From contig NZ_JARKOZ010000014.1 in assembly GCF_029978005.1 (NCBI RefSeq), positions 1 to 64,000 of the forward strand: 64,000 nucleotides of DNA, read 5' to 3'. The translations under genes were made by a program, and so were the position numbers. This document shows positions 39,048-47,271 of the stretch, in pieces (within the stretch, counting starts at the first letter, position 1; every line of letters starts with the position of its first letter). Origin of the DNA: Solidesulfovibrio sp. Its GTDB lineage: Bacteria; Desulfobacterota; Desulfovibrionia; Desulfovibrionales; Desulfovibrionaceae. The notes below the pieces were generated by a model that searched no databases, had not been told where the DNA came from, and saw nothing but the letters and a program-made list of their open reading frames with translations.

Positions 39048-40462
39048 TCGTCGACGACGACCACCAGCTGCGCATGAGCTTCGAGCGGCTGCTGGCCGCC
39101 GAGGGCCACGACGTGCGCACCGCCTCCTCGGGCGAGGCCGGCATCGACGCCGTGCGCGAGGCCATGCCCGACCTCGTGGTCATGGACGTGCGCATGCCCG
39201 GCATCTCGGGCCTCGAGGCCTACGCCGCCATGCGCGAGATCGAGCCGCGCCTGCCCGTCATCATCATGACCGCCTACGGCACCACGGACATCGCCATCGA
39301 GGCCACCAAGATGGGGGCCTACGACTACATCCTCAAGCCGTTCGACATCCCCCAGGTCCTGCGGCTGATCGACAAGGCCGTAACCGCCGGCCGGTCCATG
39401 CGCGCCCGGGTGGCCGTGGGCGAGGAGGGCGCGGCGGCGGCCGCCGAGGCCATCGTCGGCAAAAGCCCGGCCATGCAGGAGCTCTACAAGGCCATCGGCC
39501 GCGTCGCCCCCACCGACGCCACCGTGCTCGTGCGCGGCGAATCCGGCACCGGCAAGGAACTCGTGGCCCGGGCCGTGTACCAGCACTCCCAGCGGGCCGC
39601 CAAGCCCTACCTGGTCATCAACTGCGTGGCCATCCCCGAAACCCTGCTCGAATCCGAGCTCTTCGGCTACGAGAAAGGGGCGTTCACCGGCGCGGCCGGC
39701 CGCAAGGTGGGAAAAATCGAGCAGGCCAACCGGGGCACGGTCTTTCTCGACGAGATCGGCGACATGCCGCTGTCCATCCAGGCCAAGCTCCTGCGCCTGC
39801 TCCAGGAGCAAAACGTCGAGCGCCTGGGCGGGCGGCAGGTCATTCCCGTGGACGTGCGCATCATCGCCGCCACCAACCGCGACCTGGAAGAGGCCGTGCG
39901 CCAGGGCCAGTTCCGCGAGGACCTCTACTATCGCCTGAAGGTGGTCACCCTCTCCCTGCCGCCCCTTCGCGAACGGCCAAGCGACATCGCGCTGCTCGTG
40001 CGCTACTTCCTCGGCCGCTACTCCCGGGACATGGGCCAGCCCGACCCGGGCGCGTCCGAGGCGGCCATGGAGTTCCTGACGGCCCAGCCCTGGCCGGGCA
40101 ACGTCCGGGAGCTCGCCAACACGGTGAAAAAGGCACTCATCTTCAACCTCGGCGCGCCGCTTGGGCTCGACGAGGTGAAAAAGGCCCTGGGCGAGCCCCT
40201 GCAGCGCGAGGCCGACCCCGGCGACGACCCGGCCGAGAGCCTGTCGCGGCTCATCCGCCGGGAGCTGGCCTCGGGCCGGGAGAGCGTGTTCGAGGACCTC
40301 ATGGACCGCTTCGGCCAGCAGATCATCCGCGAGGCCCTGACCGTGACGGGCGGCAACCGCACCCAGGCCGCCCGCCTGCTCGGGCTCTCGCGGCCGACGC
40401 TTCTGGCCAAGATCGAGAAGTACGGCCTGCGCATCGAATCCCGCGTGCGCCAGGCCGATTGA
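39032..40462 (+). CDS. Sigma-54-dependent response regulator (NtrC family)
   Basis: 476 residues. Receiver domain with D52 (VVMDVRMPG) and the lysine in YILKPFD. AAA+ domain with Walker A GESGTGKE and an intact GAFTGA loop at ~216-221. Fis-type DNA-binding end TGGNRTQAARLLGLSRPTLL. The start ATG at 39032, with GGGGAGCGGG upstream, lies inside the kinase gene. A near-perfect sigma-54 promoter begins 144 bp after its stop codon and drives the next three genes, the obvious target. Confidence 0.88.
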   Translation: MAQILIVDDDHQLRMSFERLLAAEGHDVRTASSGEAGIDAVREAMPDLVVMDVRMPGISGLEAYAAMREIEPRLPVIIMTAYGTTDIAIEATKMGAYDYILKPFDIPQVLRLIDKAVTAGRSMRARVAVGEEGAAAAAEAIVGKSPAMQELYKAIGRVAPTDATVLVRGESGTGKELVARAVYQHSQRAAKPYLVINCVAIPETLLESELFGYEKGAFTGAAGRKVGKIEQANRGTVFLDEIGDMPLSIQAKLLRLLQEQNVERLGGRQVIPVDVRIIAATNRDLEEAVRQGQFREDLYYRLKVVTLSLPPLRERPSDIALLVRYFLGRYSRDMGQPDPGASEAAMEFLTAQPWPGNVRELANTVKKALIFNLGAPLGLDEVKKALGEPLQREADPGDDPAESLSRLIRRELASGRESVFEDLMDRFGQQIIREALTVTGGNRTQAARLLGLSRPTLLAKIEKYGLRIESRVRQAD

Positions 40463-40504
40463 TTCCCGTCCCTGCCGTTCCCCTTTTTACGCCCTGTAAA
40501 AAAT

Positions 40505-40540
40505 CCTGACAGGCCCCGGGCCGGGGAAGTGTCGGGTTTT
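40505..40540 (+). terminator. Probable terminator after the regulator gene
   Basis: CCTGACA (40505-40511) and TGTCGGG (40530-40536) bracket a GC-rich inner fold, followed by TTTT. It separates the two-component genes from the downstream sigma-54 transcript. Confidence 0.5.
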
Positions 40541-40605
40541 CTTTCAAGTTCTCATTTTCCCAAGCGATGCCGCCACGTTGTCCGGCAGGGCGCGACCCGC
40601 GTTCC

Positions 40606-40620
40606 TGGCACGGGAGTTGC
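40606..40620 (+). promoter_or_regulatory. Consensus sigma-54 promoter
   Basis: TGGCACGGGAGTTGC matches the -24/-12 consensus TGGCAC-N5-TTGC exactly, with GG and GC 10 bases apart. The predicted start near 40632 leaves a short leader to the GTG start at 40654. Confidence 0.9.
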
Positions 40621-40653
40621 GATGGCCAGGGCAAACCTTGTCAGGAGACCGTG

Positions 40654-41025
40654 GTGGATCGTCCAAGGGCAACGCTGGTCATCGCCGAGAGAAACGCCAA
40701 CATCCGGGAGCTTCTGCGCCGGGAATTCGGCCGCGAGGGCTACGCCGTGCTGACGGCAGGCTCCGGCGCCGAAGTCCTGTCGCACCTGTCCCTGGCGGAG
40801 AAGGTGGACGTCCTCGTGCTCGATGCCGAGATGGGCGGTCCCGACGGCTCGGCCCTTGTGCCGCAACTGGAGCGGTCGTTTCCCCAGGTGCCCGTGGTGC
40901 TGCACGGCTTCGCCGGCTTCGAGGCCGGCGAGGGCGGCGTGGCCCGGGTGGAGAAGGACGGGGATTTCGAGCGGCTCAAGCGCACGGTGCGCCGGGTGTT
41001 GCGGCCGGGTGAGGCCAACGGCTGA
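40654..41025 (+). CDS. Single-domain response regulator receiver protein
   Basis: 123 residues from the GTG at 40654, chosen because AGGAG lies 6 bp upstream; the preceding GTG at 40651 is too close to it. It is a receiver fold with the acceptor aspartate in VLVLDAEMGG. The conserved lysine is likely VEKDGD, but the usual threonine context (VVLHGFAGF) is altered, so switching may be atypical. It leads the sigma-54 transcript ahead of the TSUP transporter gene, with 103 bp between. Confidence 0.7.
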   Translation: MDRPRATLVIAERNANIRELLRREFGREGYAVLTAGSGAEVLSHLSLAEKVDVLVLDAEMGGPDGSALVPQLERSFPQVPVVLHGFAGFEAGEGGVARVEKDGDFERLKRTVRRVLRPGEANG

Positions 41026-41128
41026 CGGGACAGGGGCGGCAAGGGACAGATGGCAGGATCGTCGCGGATATTTTCATCGCGCGGCGGGGTCCGCGCGGGG
41101 CGGCACTCACAATACGGAGGAAGTGAAA

Positions 41129-42388
41129 ATGGGGTTCGGCAGGCAAGTTTTTGAATTCCTGAAGGCGGCGTCGGTCGCGCATGCCCAGTGGGACATGGAA
41201 GTGTCCACGTCCATTCTCAAGAATCGCAAGAAGCTGCTCTTTCTGCTGGTGCTGGCCCTGCCGATCCTGGCGGTCTCCTTCGTCGAGGCCAGCGACTTCA
41301 TCGGCAGCAAGACGGCCTACGGCCCGGCGTTCTACACCACGCAGATCTTCCTGGTCTCCATCGCCGTCGGCCTGGCCGCGGGCCTGATCACGGGCTGCAT
41401 CGGCGCGGGCGGCGGCTTCATCATCACCCCGGCGCTCATGGCCGCCGGCGTCAAGGGCATCCTGGCCGTCGGCACGGACCTGTTCCACATCTTCGCCAAG
41501 GCCATCATGGGCACGGCCGTGCACAAGAAGCTCGGCAACGTCTCGGTCAAGCTGGCCGTCGCCTTCCTGGTGGGCTCGGGCGCCGGCACCTTCGTCGGCG
41601 GCGCCATCAACAAGGGCCTGTACAACACCGACCCGCTGCTCTCCGAGTTCTTCATCAGCACCATCTACGCCGTGTTGCTCGGCTTCCTGGGCTTCTACGC
41701 GCTGATCGACTACATCGTCGCCAGCCGCAAGGATTCCGGCGGCGACGCTCACGGCGGCAGCCACGGCGGCCCGGCCGGCACCACCGGCATGGCGCTCAAG
41801 CTCCAGAACCTCAACATCGCTCCCATGATCACCTTCGACGAGGACTTCGTGCCGGGCGGCAAGCGCATCTCCGGCTGGATCGTGGCCGCCGGCGGCATGA
41901 TCGTCGGCATCCTGGCGGCGCTTATGGGCGTGGGCGGCGGCTTCGTCACCTTCCCCATGTTCGTCTATGTCTTCGGCGTCTCCTCCATGACCACCGTCGG
42001 CACGGACATCCTCCAGATCATCTTCACCGCCGGCCTGGGGGCCATCGCCCAGTACGCCATCTACGGCTACGTCTTCTACACCCTGGCCATGGGCATGCTG
42101 CTCGGCTCGCTGCTCGGCATCCAGGTCGGCGCGCTGACCACCAAGGTGGTCAAGGGCATCCACATCCGCGGCTTTTACGCCATGTCCATCATCGCCGGCT
42201 TCATCAACCGCGTGGCCACCTTGCCCAAGAAGTTCGTGGAGCTCGAATACATCAACATGTCCAAGGACCTGGTCAACGCCATCGAATACGTGGGCAACAT
42301 CGTGTTCTGGATCGTCGTGGCCATCTTCGGCGCCTGGGTCATCGGCAAGTTCATCGTCAACATCGGCGCCCTGCGCCAGGAGGGATAA
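41129..42388 (+). CDS. TSUP (TauE/SafE) family membrane transporter
   Basis: 419 residues with a hydrophilic N-terminal extension (~1-35), then about nine to ten transmembrane helices. Two family repeats show the glycine motifs GLITGCIGAGGGFIITP and GVGGGFVTFP; a His/Gly-rich loop (~210-225) joins the halves. TSUP proteins move small sulfur-containing anions such as sulfite, thiosulfate, sulfoacetate or sulfate; direction and substrate here are unknown. The start ATG has GGAGG upstream. It is followed 4 bp later by a membrane protein gene, implying a two-subunit system. Confidence 0.8.
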   Translation: MGFGRQVFEFLKAASVAHAQWDMEVSTSILKNRKKLLFLLVLALPILAVSFVEASDFIGSKTAYGPAFYTTQIFLVSIAVGLAAGLITGCIGAGGGFIITPALMAAGVKGILAVGTDLFHIFAKAIMGTAVHKKLGNVSVKLAVAFLVGSGAGTFVGGAINKGLYNTDPLLSEFFISTIYAVLLGFLGFYALIDYIVASRKDSGGDAHGGSHGGPAGTTGMALKLQNLNIAPMITFDEDFVPGGKRISGWIVAAGGMIVGILAALMGVGGGFVTFPMFVYVFGVSSMTTVGTDILQIIFTAGLGAIAQYAIYGYVFYTLAMGMLLGSLLGIQVGALTTKVVKGIHIRGFYAMSIIAGFINRVATLPKKFVELEYINMSKDLVNAIEYVGNIVFWIVVAIFGAWVIGKFIVNIGALRQEG

Positions 42389-42392
42389 GGAA

Positions 42393-43106
42393 ATGCTTGT
42401 CACCGACAAGAAGCTCTTCATCAAGGGCCTGCTGCTGCTCATATCCTTCGCCGTGGTCTTCATGCTGATCTTTTCGCCGATCTTCCCGGGCGGCGTCAAC
42501 GGCCTGCACTTCTCCGACGACCTGTTCAACAAGCTGTCCAAGGGCTCGTCCTACTTCATTCCCGAAGTGGCCAAGGACGTGAAGGCCTTCGACGGCAAGC
42601 AGATCAACGTCGAAGTCAAGTTCAAGTCGGCCGACGAGACCAAGATGGCCCAGACCCTGATCACCAAGGCCGGCGGCAAGGCCGAGCCCAAGGGCGACTC
42701 CCTGGCCGTGAGCGGCGACCTCGGCGCCATGCTGGCCAAGGTGCTCGAAGGCGCGGACGAGCTCTACAAGGACCAGGACGCCCAGATATCGGCCTTCTAT
42801 GGCATGGACGGCAAGAAGGCCATGAAGGGCTGGTGGACCACGCTCAACACGATGATCAAGCCCCTGCAGAAGATCAAGATGATCGACGAGGCCAACATCC
42901 TCAACACGGTCAACCAGAAGGCCATCGAACCGGCCTACAACTTCTACGGCATTCCGGCCGAGAGCATCATGACCAAGATCCCCACCGTGACCGGCCTGCT
43001 CATCTTCTACGTGATCTACACCATGTGGTACGGTTACGGCATCTTCGACATCTTCAACGGCATCGGCATGTCCATGAGCAAGTCCAAGATCAAGAAGGAA
43101 GCGTAA
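42393..43106 (+). CDS. Conserved-looking membrane protein partnered with TSUP transporter
   Basis: 237 residues, not assigned to a named family. One hydrophobic helix near the N-terminus (~10-30), a soluble middle domain (~45-185) rich in lysine and aspartate that contains a region resembling a small beta-alpha domain (INVEVKFKSADETKMAQTLI), and a second helix (~197-215). The arrangement places the middle domain in the periplasm. Tight coupling to the transporter gene suggests an accessory or substrate-binding subunit (inference). Confidence 0.6.
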   Translation: MLVTDKKLFIKGLLLLISFAVVFMLIFSPIFPGGVNGLHFSDDLFNKLSKGSSYFIPEVAKDVKAFDGKQINVEVKFKSADETKMAQTLITKAGGKAEPKGDSLAVSGDLGAMLAKVLEGADELYKDQDAQISAFYGMDGKKAMKGWWTTLNTMIKPLQKIKMIDEANILNTVNQKAIEPAYNFYGIPAESIMTKIPTVTGLLIFYVIYTMWYGYGIFDIFNGIGMSMSKSKIKKEA

Positions 43107-43127
43107 ACCCCGCGCCCCTCCATAACG

Positions 43128-43169
43128 CGAAGCCCCGGGCCGTCAAAGCGGCCCGGGGCTTCGTCTTTT
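43128..43169 (+). terminator. Strong intrinsic terminator
   Basis: A perfect 15-bp stem (43128-43142 with 43149-43163, containing AAGCCCCGGGCC) and a 6-base loop are followed by TCTTTTT. It ends the TSUP operon. Confidence 0.93.
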
Positions 43170-43248
43170 TCATTGTCGACACACGACGGCTCGTCGCCTG
43201 CGCCATGCACGCGCGCCAAAGCCCTGAATGGCTTTCGCACCCGTGGCG

Positions 43249-43647
43249 CTATTCGATGAGCCCGAGGTTTTTGAGCAGGTGCAGGAGCATGTGCTTGTCG
43301 ATGGGCTTGGGCACGTAGGAGGTGGCTCCGCCCTTGTAGTAGGCCTCCACCACGTTCTTCGGGTCGTCCAGGGCCGTGGTCATGATGACCTTGGCCTCGC
43401 TGGCCGGCAGGATGCCCCGCTGCTTCTCCAGGGCCCGGATCGATCGCAGGGCCGTCTGGCCGTCCATCTCCGGCATCATGATGTCCATGCAGACGAGGTC
43501 GTAGGGATGGTCGTCGTCCAGGGACTGGGTGAAGGCCTGAACGGCTTCGAGGCCGTTGACCGCGATGTCCACCTCGCCGTAGGGGCCGAGGATCTTCTGG
43601 AGGATCTTGCGACTGGTGAAGTCGTCCTCGACTACGAGCACGCGCAT
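43249..43647 (-). CDS. CheY-like response regulator
   Basis: 132-residue stand-alone receiver domain: acidic pair VVEDDF, acceptor aspartate in LVCMDIMMPEMDG, threonine in VIMTTALDD, lysine in YVPKPIDK. The insertion between beta3 and the acceptor (SLDDDHPYD) is typical of regulators paired with large hybrid kinases or chemosensory systems. No kinase gene is adjacent on this strand. Divergent from the small gene at 43875, with a 12-bp palindrome between. Confidence 0.9.
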   Translation of the reverse strand: MRVLVVEDDFTSRKILQKILGPYGEVDIAVNGLEAVQAFTQSLDDDHPYDLVCMDIMMPEMDGQTALRSIRALEKQRGILPASEAKVIMTTALDDPKNVVEAYYKGGATSYVPKPIDKHMLLHLLKNLGLIE

Positions 43648-43841
43648 CGGCGCCTCCCGGAAATGGCGTATGGCCCGCGCGAGGCGGGCGCGTGCGACCG
43701 CCGGGAGGCTTGTTCGCCCCGGCGGCCGATCTCTTCGTTTTTAGGCGCAATGCCTCAAAAAGGCAATGCGGCACCCCGGAAAGCCGTGTCCTGACCGCCC
43801 GGTCCGGCTTGCAAGGCGGCCCGAAGGCGCGTAAATAAATA

Positions 43842-43853
43842 GATTGCGCAATC
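43842..43853. promoter_or_regulatory. 12-bp perfect palindrome, candidate operator
   Basis: GATTGCGCAATC is preceded by an AT-rich run (GTAAATAAATA) and lies 21 bp upstream of the gene at 43875, between divergent genes. It could bind a dimeric repressor; no cognate regulator is evident. Confidence 0.4.
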
Positions 43854-43874
43854 GGCGCAGCATGGAGCGAACGC

Positions 43875-44159
43875 ATGGGGTGGGGACAGGATTTTCTTTT
43901 TTTCGCAGCGAGCAGCGTCGAACCGCACTGGCACGAGACCTGGCCCTTCGGGCCGGGCCTCGAGGAAGGACTTTTGTCCGTGGTGCTCAAGGGCCTTTTC
44001 ATCCTGGCCATCCTCGGCGGCATGGCCTGGGTGCTGCGCTTTCTGTTCGGCCCCGGCGGGCCGCTCCGCGACAAGGAATTCGACGAGCCCGATCCCGAGG
44101 ATCCCGCGGGGCCGGACGCCCCCGACGCCCGCAAGGACAAGGGGCGGCACGACGCATGA
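43875..44159 (+). CDS. Small membrane protein of unknown function
   Basis: 94 residues, no family recognised. One hydrophobic helix (~34-58, VVLKGLFILAILGGMAWVLRFLF), an aromatic and histidine-containing N-terminal segment (EPHWHETW), and an acidic, proline-rich tail (EPDPEDPAGPDAPDARKDKG). GGAG lies 7 bp before the ATG. Its stop overlaps the next start (ATGA), so it is coupled to the HD-domain gene. Confidence 0.6.
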   Translation: MGWGQDFLFFAASSVEPHWHETWPFGPGLEEGLLSVVLKGLFILAILGGMAWVLRFLFGPGGPLRDKEFDEPDPEDPAGPDAPDARKDKGRHDA

Positions 44160-44938
44160 TCGCCGCCGTGCTCGACTGGTTTGAGGACTTCGTCCGCGAC
44201 GGCGACATGGACGACCCCGTGGACGCGGCGCGCCTGGAGCTCAAGCGCCAGCACTGCCTGCTGGTCATGGCCGAGGCCAGGGAGCAGGCCCGGGAACTGG
44301 GCCTGTCCCCGCGCCTGACCGACCTGGCCACCGTGGCCGGGCTGACCCACGACACCGGGCGGTTTCCCCAGTACCGGCGCTGGCGGACCTTTCGCGACGC
44401 GGCAAGCGCCAACCACGCCGTGCTCGGGACCACGGCCCTGGCCCGGCACGGAGGGCTGGCCGGCCTGGGAGACAGGGACCGGTTCCTGGTGCGCCTGGCC
44501 ATCATGGCCCACAACCGGCGAAACCTGCCCAAGGGGCTCCTCGCCGGCGGCGACGCCGAAGCCCTGGTCCTGGCCCGCATCGTGCGCGACGCCGACAAGC
44601 TCGACATCGTGCGGGTCATGCTCGAACATTTCAGGATCCCGGGCGAGAAGGACGGCGTGGTCTTCCTCGACCTGCCCGACGTCCCGGACCGGTACAATCC
44701 GGCCATGCTCGCCCGGATCGAGGCCGGGCGCATCGGGAACTACGAAGCCATGGAGACGGTCAACGATTTTACCTTGCTGCTTTTGAGCTGGGTGAACGAC
44801 ATGAACCATGCGCGCACCAGGCGGCTCTTTTTCCGGCGCGGCCACGTCCGGGAACTGTTCGACCAACTGCCGGACACGCCGGAAATGCGCGCCTTCGCCG
44901 AGCGCTACCACGACCGTTTCGCCCCCAGGACCACCTGA
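44156..44938 (+). CDS. HD-domain phosphohydrolase
   Basis: 260 residues with HD-superfamily metal ligands: H in LKRQHCLLVMAEA, HD in GLTHDTGRF, H in IMAHNRRNLP, D in VRDADKLDIVR. It is a stand-alone HD protein without HD-GYP motifs, so nucleotide or other phosphate-ester hydrolysis is expected but the substrate is open. The start ATG overlaps the preceding stop. Followed 25 bp later by the receiver-TPR gene, so probably a three-gene operon. Confidence 0.8.
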   Translation: MIAAVLDWFEDFVRDGDMDDPVDAARLELKRQHCLLVMAEAREQARELGLSPRLTDLATVAGLTHDTGRFPQYRRWRTFRDAASANHAVLGTTALARHGGLAGLGDRDRFLVRLAIMAHNRRNLPKGLLAGGDAEALVLARIVRDADKLDIVRVMLEHFRIPGEKDGVVFLDLPDVPDRYNPAMLARIEAGRIGNYEAMETVNDFTLLLLSWVNDMNHARTRRLFFRRGHVRELFDQLPDTPEMRAFAERYHDRFAPRTT

Positions 44939-44963
44939 TCCGACTGCAACACGAGGCGGCGCC

Positions 44964-46046
44964 ATGGATTTCTCGCCCATCCTGTTCGACACCGCGATCA
45001 TCCTCACCCGAAACGAGGAAAACGCCCGCCGCGACCGGCGCACCCTGTCCACCTTCCGCCCCAGGCGTGTGGAGCACTTCACCTCGGGCGGCAAGGCCCT
45101 GGAATACCTGGCCGCCAACCACGTGGACATCGTGCTCCTGGACAGCCAGCTCGACGACATGGACGGCATCCAGTTCCTGCGCCTGATCCGCCGCGACCTG
45201 CGCCTGAAAGACGTGCCCGTGGTCATGATCACCGCCCAGAGCCAGCGCGACAAGGTCCTCGACGCCATCGCCGTGGGCTGCGCCGGCTACATCCTGCGCC
45301 CCTATTCCGAAGAGACCTTCGCCAAGCACGTGCTGCGCGGCTGCCAGGTGGAACGCGTCACGGAAATCGAACGCCAGCAGATCGAAGACGCCCGGGAAAT
45401 GGTGGCCATGGGCAACTTCGACGACGCCATCGAAGCCTTCGAAGAGATCATCTCCGAACAGAACATGGCGCAAAAGTACTACGACATGGGCTGCCGCTGC
45501 CTGGTGCGCCAGAAATACGGCCAGGCCATCATCGCCTTCAAGAAGGCCATCAAGATCAACGACCTCTTCGCCGAAGCCTACAAGGGGCTGGCCGACGCCT
45601 ACAAGGGCAAGGGCGAGATCGACGAATTCAAGCGCTACCTGCAAAAAGCCGCCGAAATCCATGCCCAGTTCAACCACATGGAAGAAACAAAGGAACTGTT
45701 CATCGAGATCCTCAAATACGACGCCGCCACGCCCAACCCCTTCAATTCCCTGGGCGTCAAACTGCGCAAAAGCGGCGACTTGGCCGGAGCCCTGCACGCC
45801 TACAATCAGGCCCTCTCCCTGACTCCGGACGACGAGAACATCCATTTCAACATGTCCAAGGCCTACTACTTCCTGGGCGACACGGAACGGGCCAAGGTCA
45901 GCGTGGACAAGGCCCTGGCCGTCAATCCCGGCTTCGACGAAGGGCGCAGGCTTTACCGCAAGCTCTTCGGCCGCGAATACCCCCGCGACGCGACCACGCC
46001 CGCCCTGGAACGCACGGGCGTGGTCGCCTCCATGCGCGACGACTGA
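44964..46046 (+). CDS. Response regulator with TPR repeats
   Basis: 360 residues. An N-terminal receiver domain (~8-130) has the acceptor aspartate in IVLLDSQLDDMDG and a threonine in VVMITAQS; the lysine position is replaced by arginine (YILRPYS), which suggests altered or absent phospho-switching. Residues ~145-345 hold five or so tetratricopeptide repeats (AREMVAMGNFDDAIEAFEEI, CLVRQKYGQAIIAFKKAIK, NSLGVKLRKSGDLAGALHAY). Probably a scaffold or adaptor that controls protein-protein contacts. The start ATG has GAGG upstream. Confidence 0.82.
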   Translation: MDFSPILFDTAIILTRNEENARRDRRTLSTFRPRRVEHFTSGGKALEYLAANHVDIVLLDSQLDDMDGIQFLRLIRRDLRLKDVPVVMITAQSQRDKVLDAIAVGCAGYILRPYSEETFAKHVLRGCQVERVTEIERQQIEDAREMVAMGNFDDAIEAFEEIISEQNMAQKYYDMGCRCLVRQKYGQAIIAFKKAIKINDLFAEAYKGLADAYKGKGEIDEFKRYLQKAAEIHAQFNHMEETKELFIEILKYDAATPNPFNSLGVKLRKSGDLAGALHAYNQALSLTPDDENIHFNMSKAYYFLGDTERAKVSVDKALAVNPGFDEGRRLYRKLFGREYPRDATTPALERTGVVASMRDD

Positions 46047-46071
46047 CGCCTCTCTCCCGCATCATCCCCGT

Positions 46072-47178
46072 TCACGCGCCTTGCTTCTTGCCTCGGGATT
46101 CCAGGTAGGCCACGAGCCTGTCCTGCCAGCGCGAGAGCTGGGCCGAGAGGGGCAGGCTCACGCAGCACAGCAGCACCATGGCCGCGAACGGCGCCATGTG
46201 GGAGCGTATCGCATCCGCGCCGTAGCCGAGGATGGGCTGGTGCAGCAGGTAGAAGCTGTAGGAGGCGGCCGCCGCAGCGGCCACGCCGGGCTTTGCGCCC
46301 CACAGGGCCATGCGCGGCCAGGCGAAAAGCGATCCGGCCACGCCGATGCAGGCGGCGGTCAGCAGGATGTGGGCGAAGGGCATGGGCAGGGCGTTCTTGA
46401 AGAGGATGGCCAGGGGCAGGGCGAAGTAGGCCAGGCCCAGGAAGCCGAGCCGCCAGGAGTCCGGCAGGCCCGTGACCGGATCGACGCCCTCGCCCGAGGC
46501 GGCGCGCGCTTTCCAGGTCATGGCGAAGGCCATGCCCAGGGCGAATTCCGGCAGCCGGTAGGGCAGGTTGAAGTAGAGCATGTAGTCGAGGAGGGCGGCC
46601 GTGGCGCTCACCTTGGCCAAAAGCGACAACACGAGCCACAGCCCCCAGCCGCCGACCAGGCAGGCCGCCGTGGCCCGGCCGGGTCCCAGCGCCCGAAAAA
46701 GCCGCAGCAGCAACGGGAAGAAGAGGTAGAACTGGGCGAGCAGGCCCATCCACCACAGCGCCGGCTCCAGGCAGAAAAACCGGGCCGGGTCGAAGGTCTG
46801 CACGAAAAAGATTTTTTCGGCCACGCAGGCGGCCAGGGCGGCCAGGGGCATGGCCCCGGCGAGGGCCGCCACCAGGCTCCACAGGAGAAGCGACAGGTAG
46901 TATTGCGGCACGATGCGGCCGAAGCGGCGGCGAAAGAAGTCCAGGAACCCCAGCGGCGGCTTGCCGCCGGGATCGGCGTGGGGCAGGGTCAGGACGAAGC
47001 CGGTGATGGCGTTGAAGACCACAACGCCCAGGTAGCCCTGGCTCAGGACGTCGCCGAGGATGGGGCCGAGCGGGTTTTGCGCGCCGCCCTCGGGCAGCAC
47101 GGTCCACAGGTGGTAGAAGAAGATGCCGGCCATGGCCAGCACCCGGATGCTCTCGATCTGGGTGACGCGACGTTGCAT
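46072..47178 (-). CDS. Acyltransferase-3 family membrane protein
   Basis: 368 residues, about ten transmembrane helices. Characteristic segments are IESIRVLAMAGIFFYHLWT with the helix-1 histidine, VVVFNAITGFVLTL, and FFRRRFGRIVPQYY. Likely O-acylates a surface glycan or lipid. Unlike the enzyme at 20320 it has no large C-terminal domain. The start ATG has AAGGAG upstream. Divergent from the metallo-hydrolase gene. Confidence 0.82.
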   Translation of the reverse strand: MQRRVTQIESIRVLAMAGIFFYHLWTVLPEGGAQNPLGPILGDVLSQGYLGVVVFNAITGFVLTLPHADPGGKPPLGFLDFFRRRFGRIVPQYYLSLLLWSLVAALAGAMPLAALAACVAEKIFFVQTFDPARFFCLEPALWWMGLLAQFYLFFPLLLRLFRALGPGRATAACLVGGWGLWLVLSLLAKVSATAALLDYMLYFNLPYRLPEFALGMAFAMTWKARAASGEGVDPVTGLPDSWRLGFLGLAYFALPLAILFKNALPMPFAHILLTAACIGVAGSLFAWPRMALWGAKPGVAAAAAASYSFYLLHQPILGYGADAIRSHMAPFAAMVLLCCVSLPLSAQLSRWQDRLVAYLESRGKKQGA

Positions 47179-47271
47179 GCTCGCTCCTTGGGATGGGGAT
47201 GGGCCGGGACGCCTGTCGTCCTACCAAGCTGGAAACTGTCGCAAAAATCGCCGCGAGGCAAGGAGGGAGGC

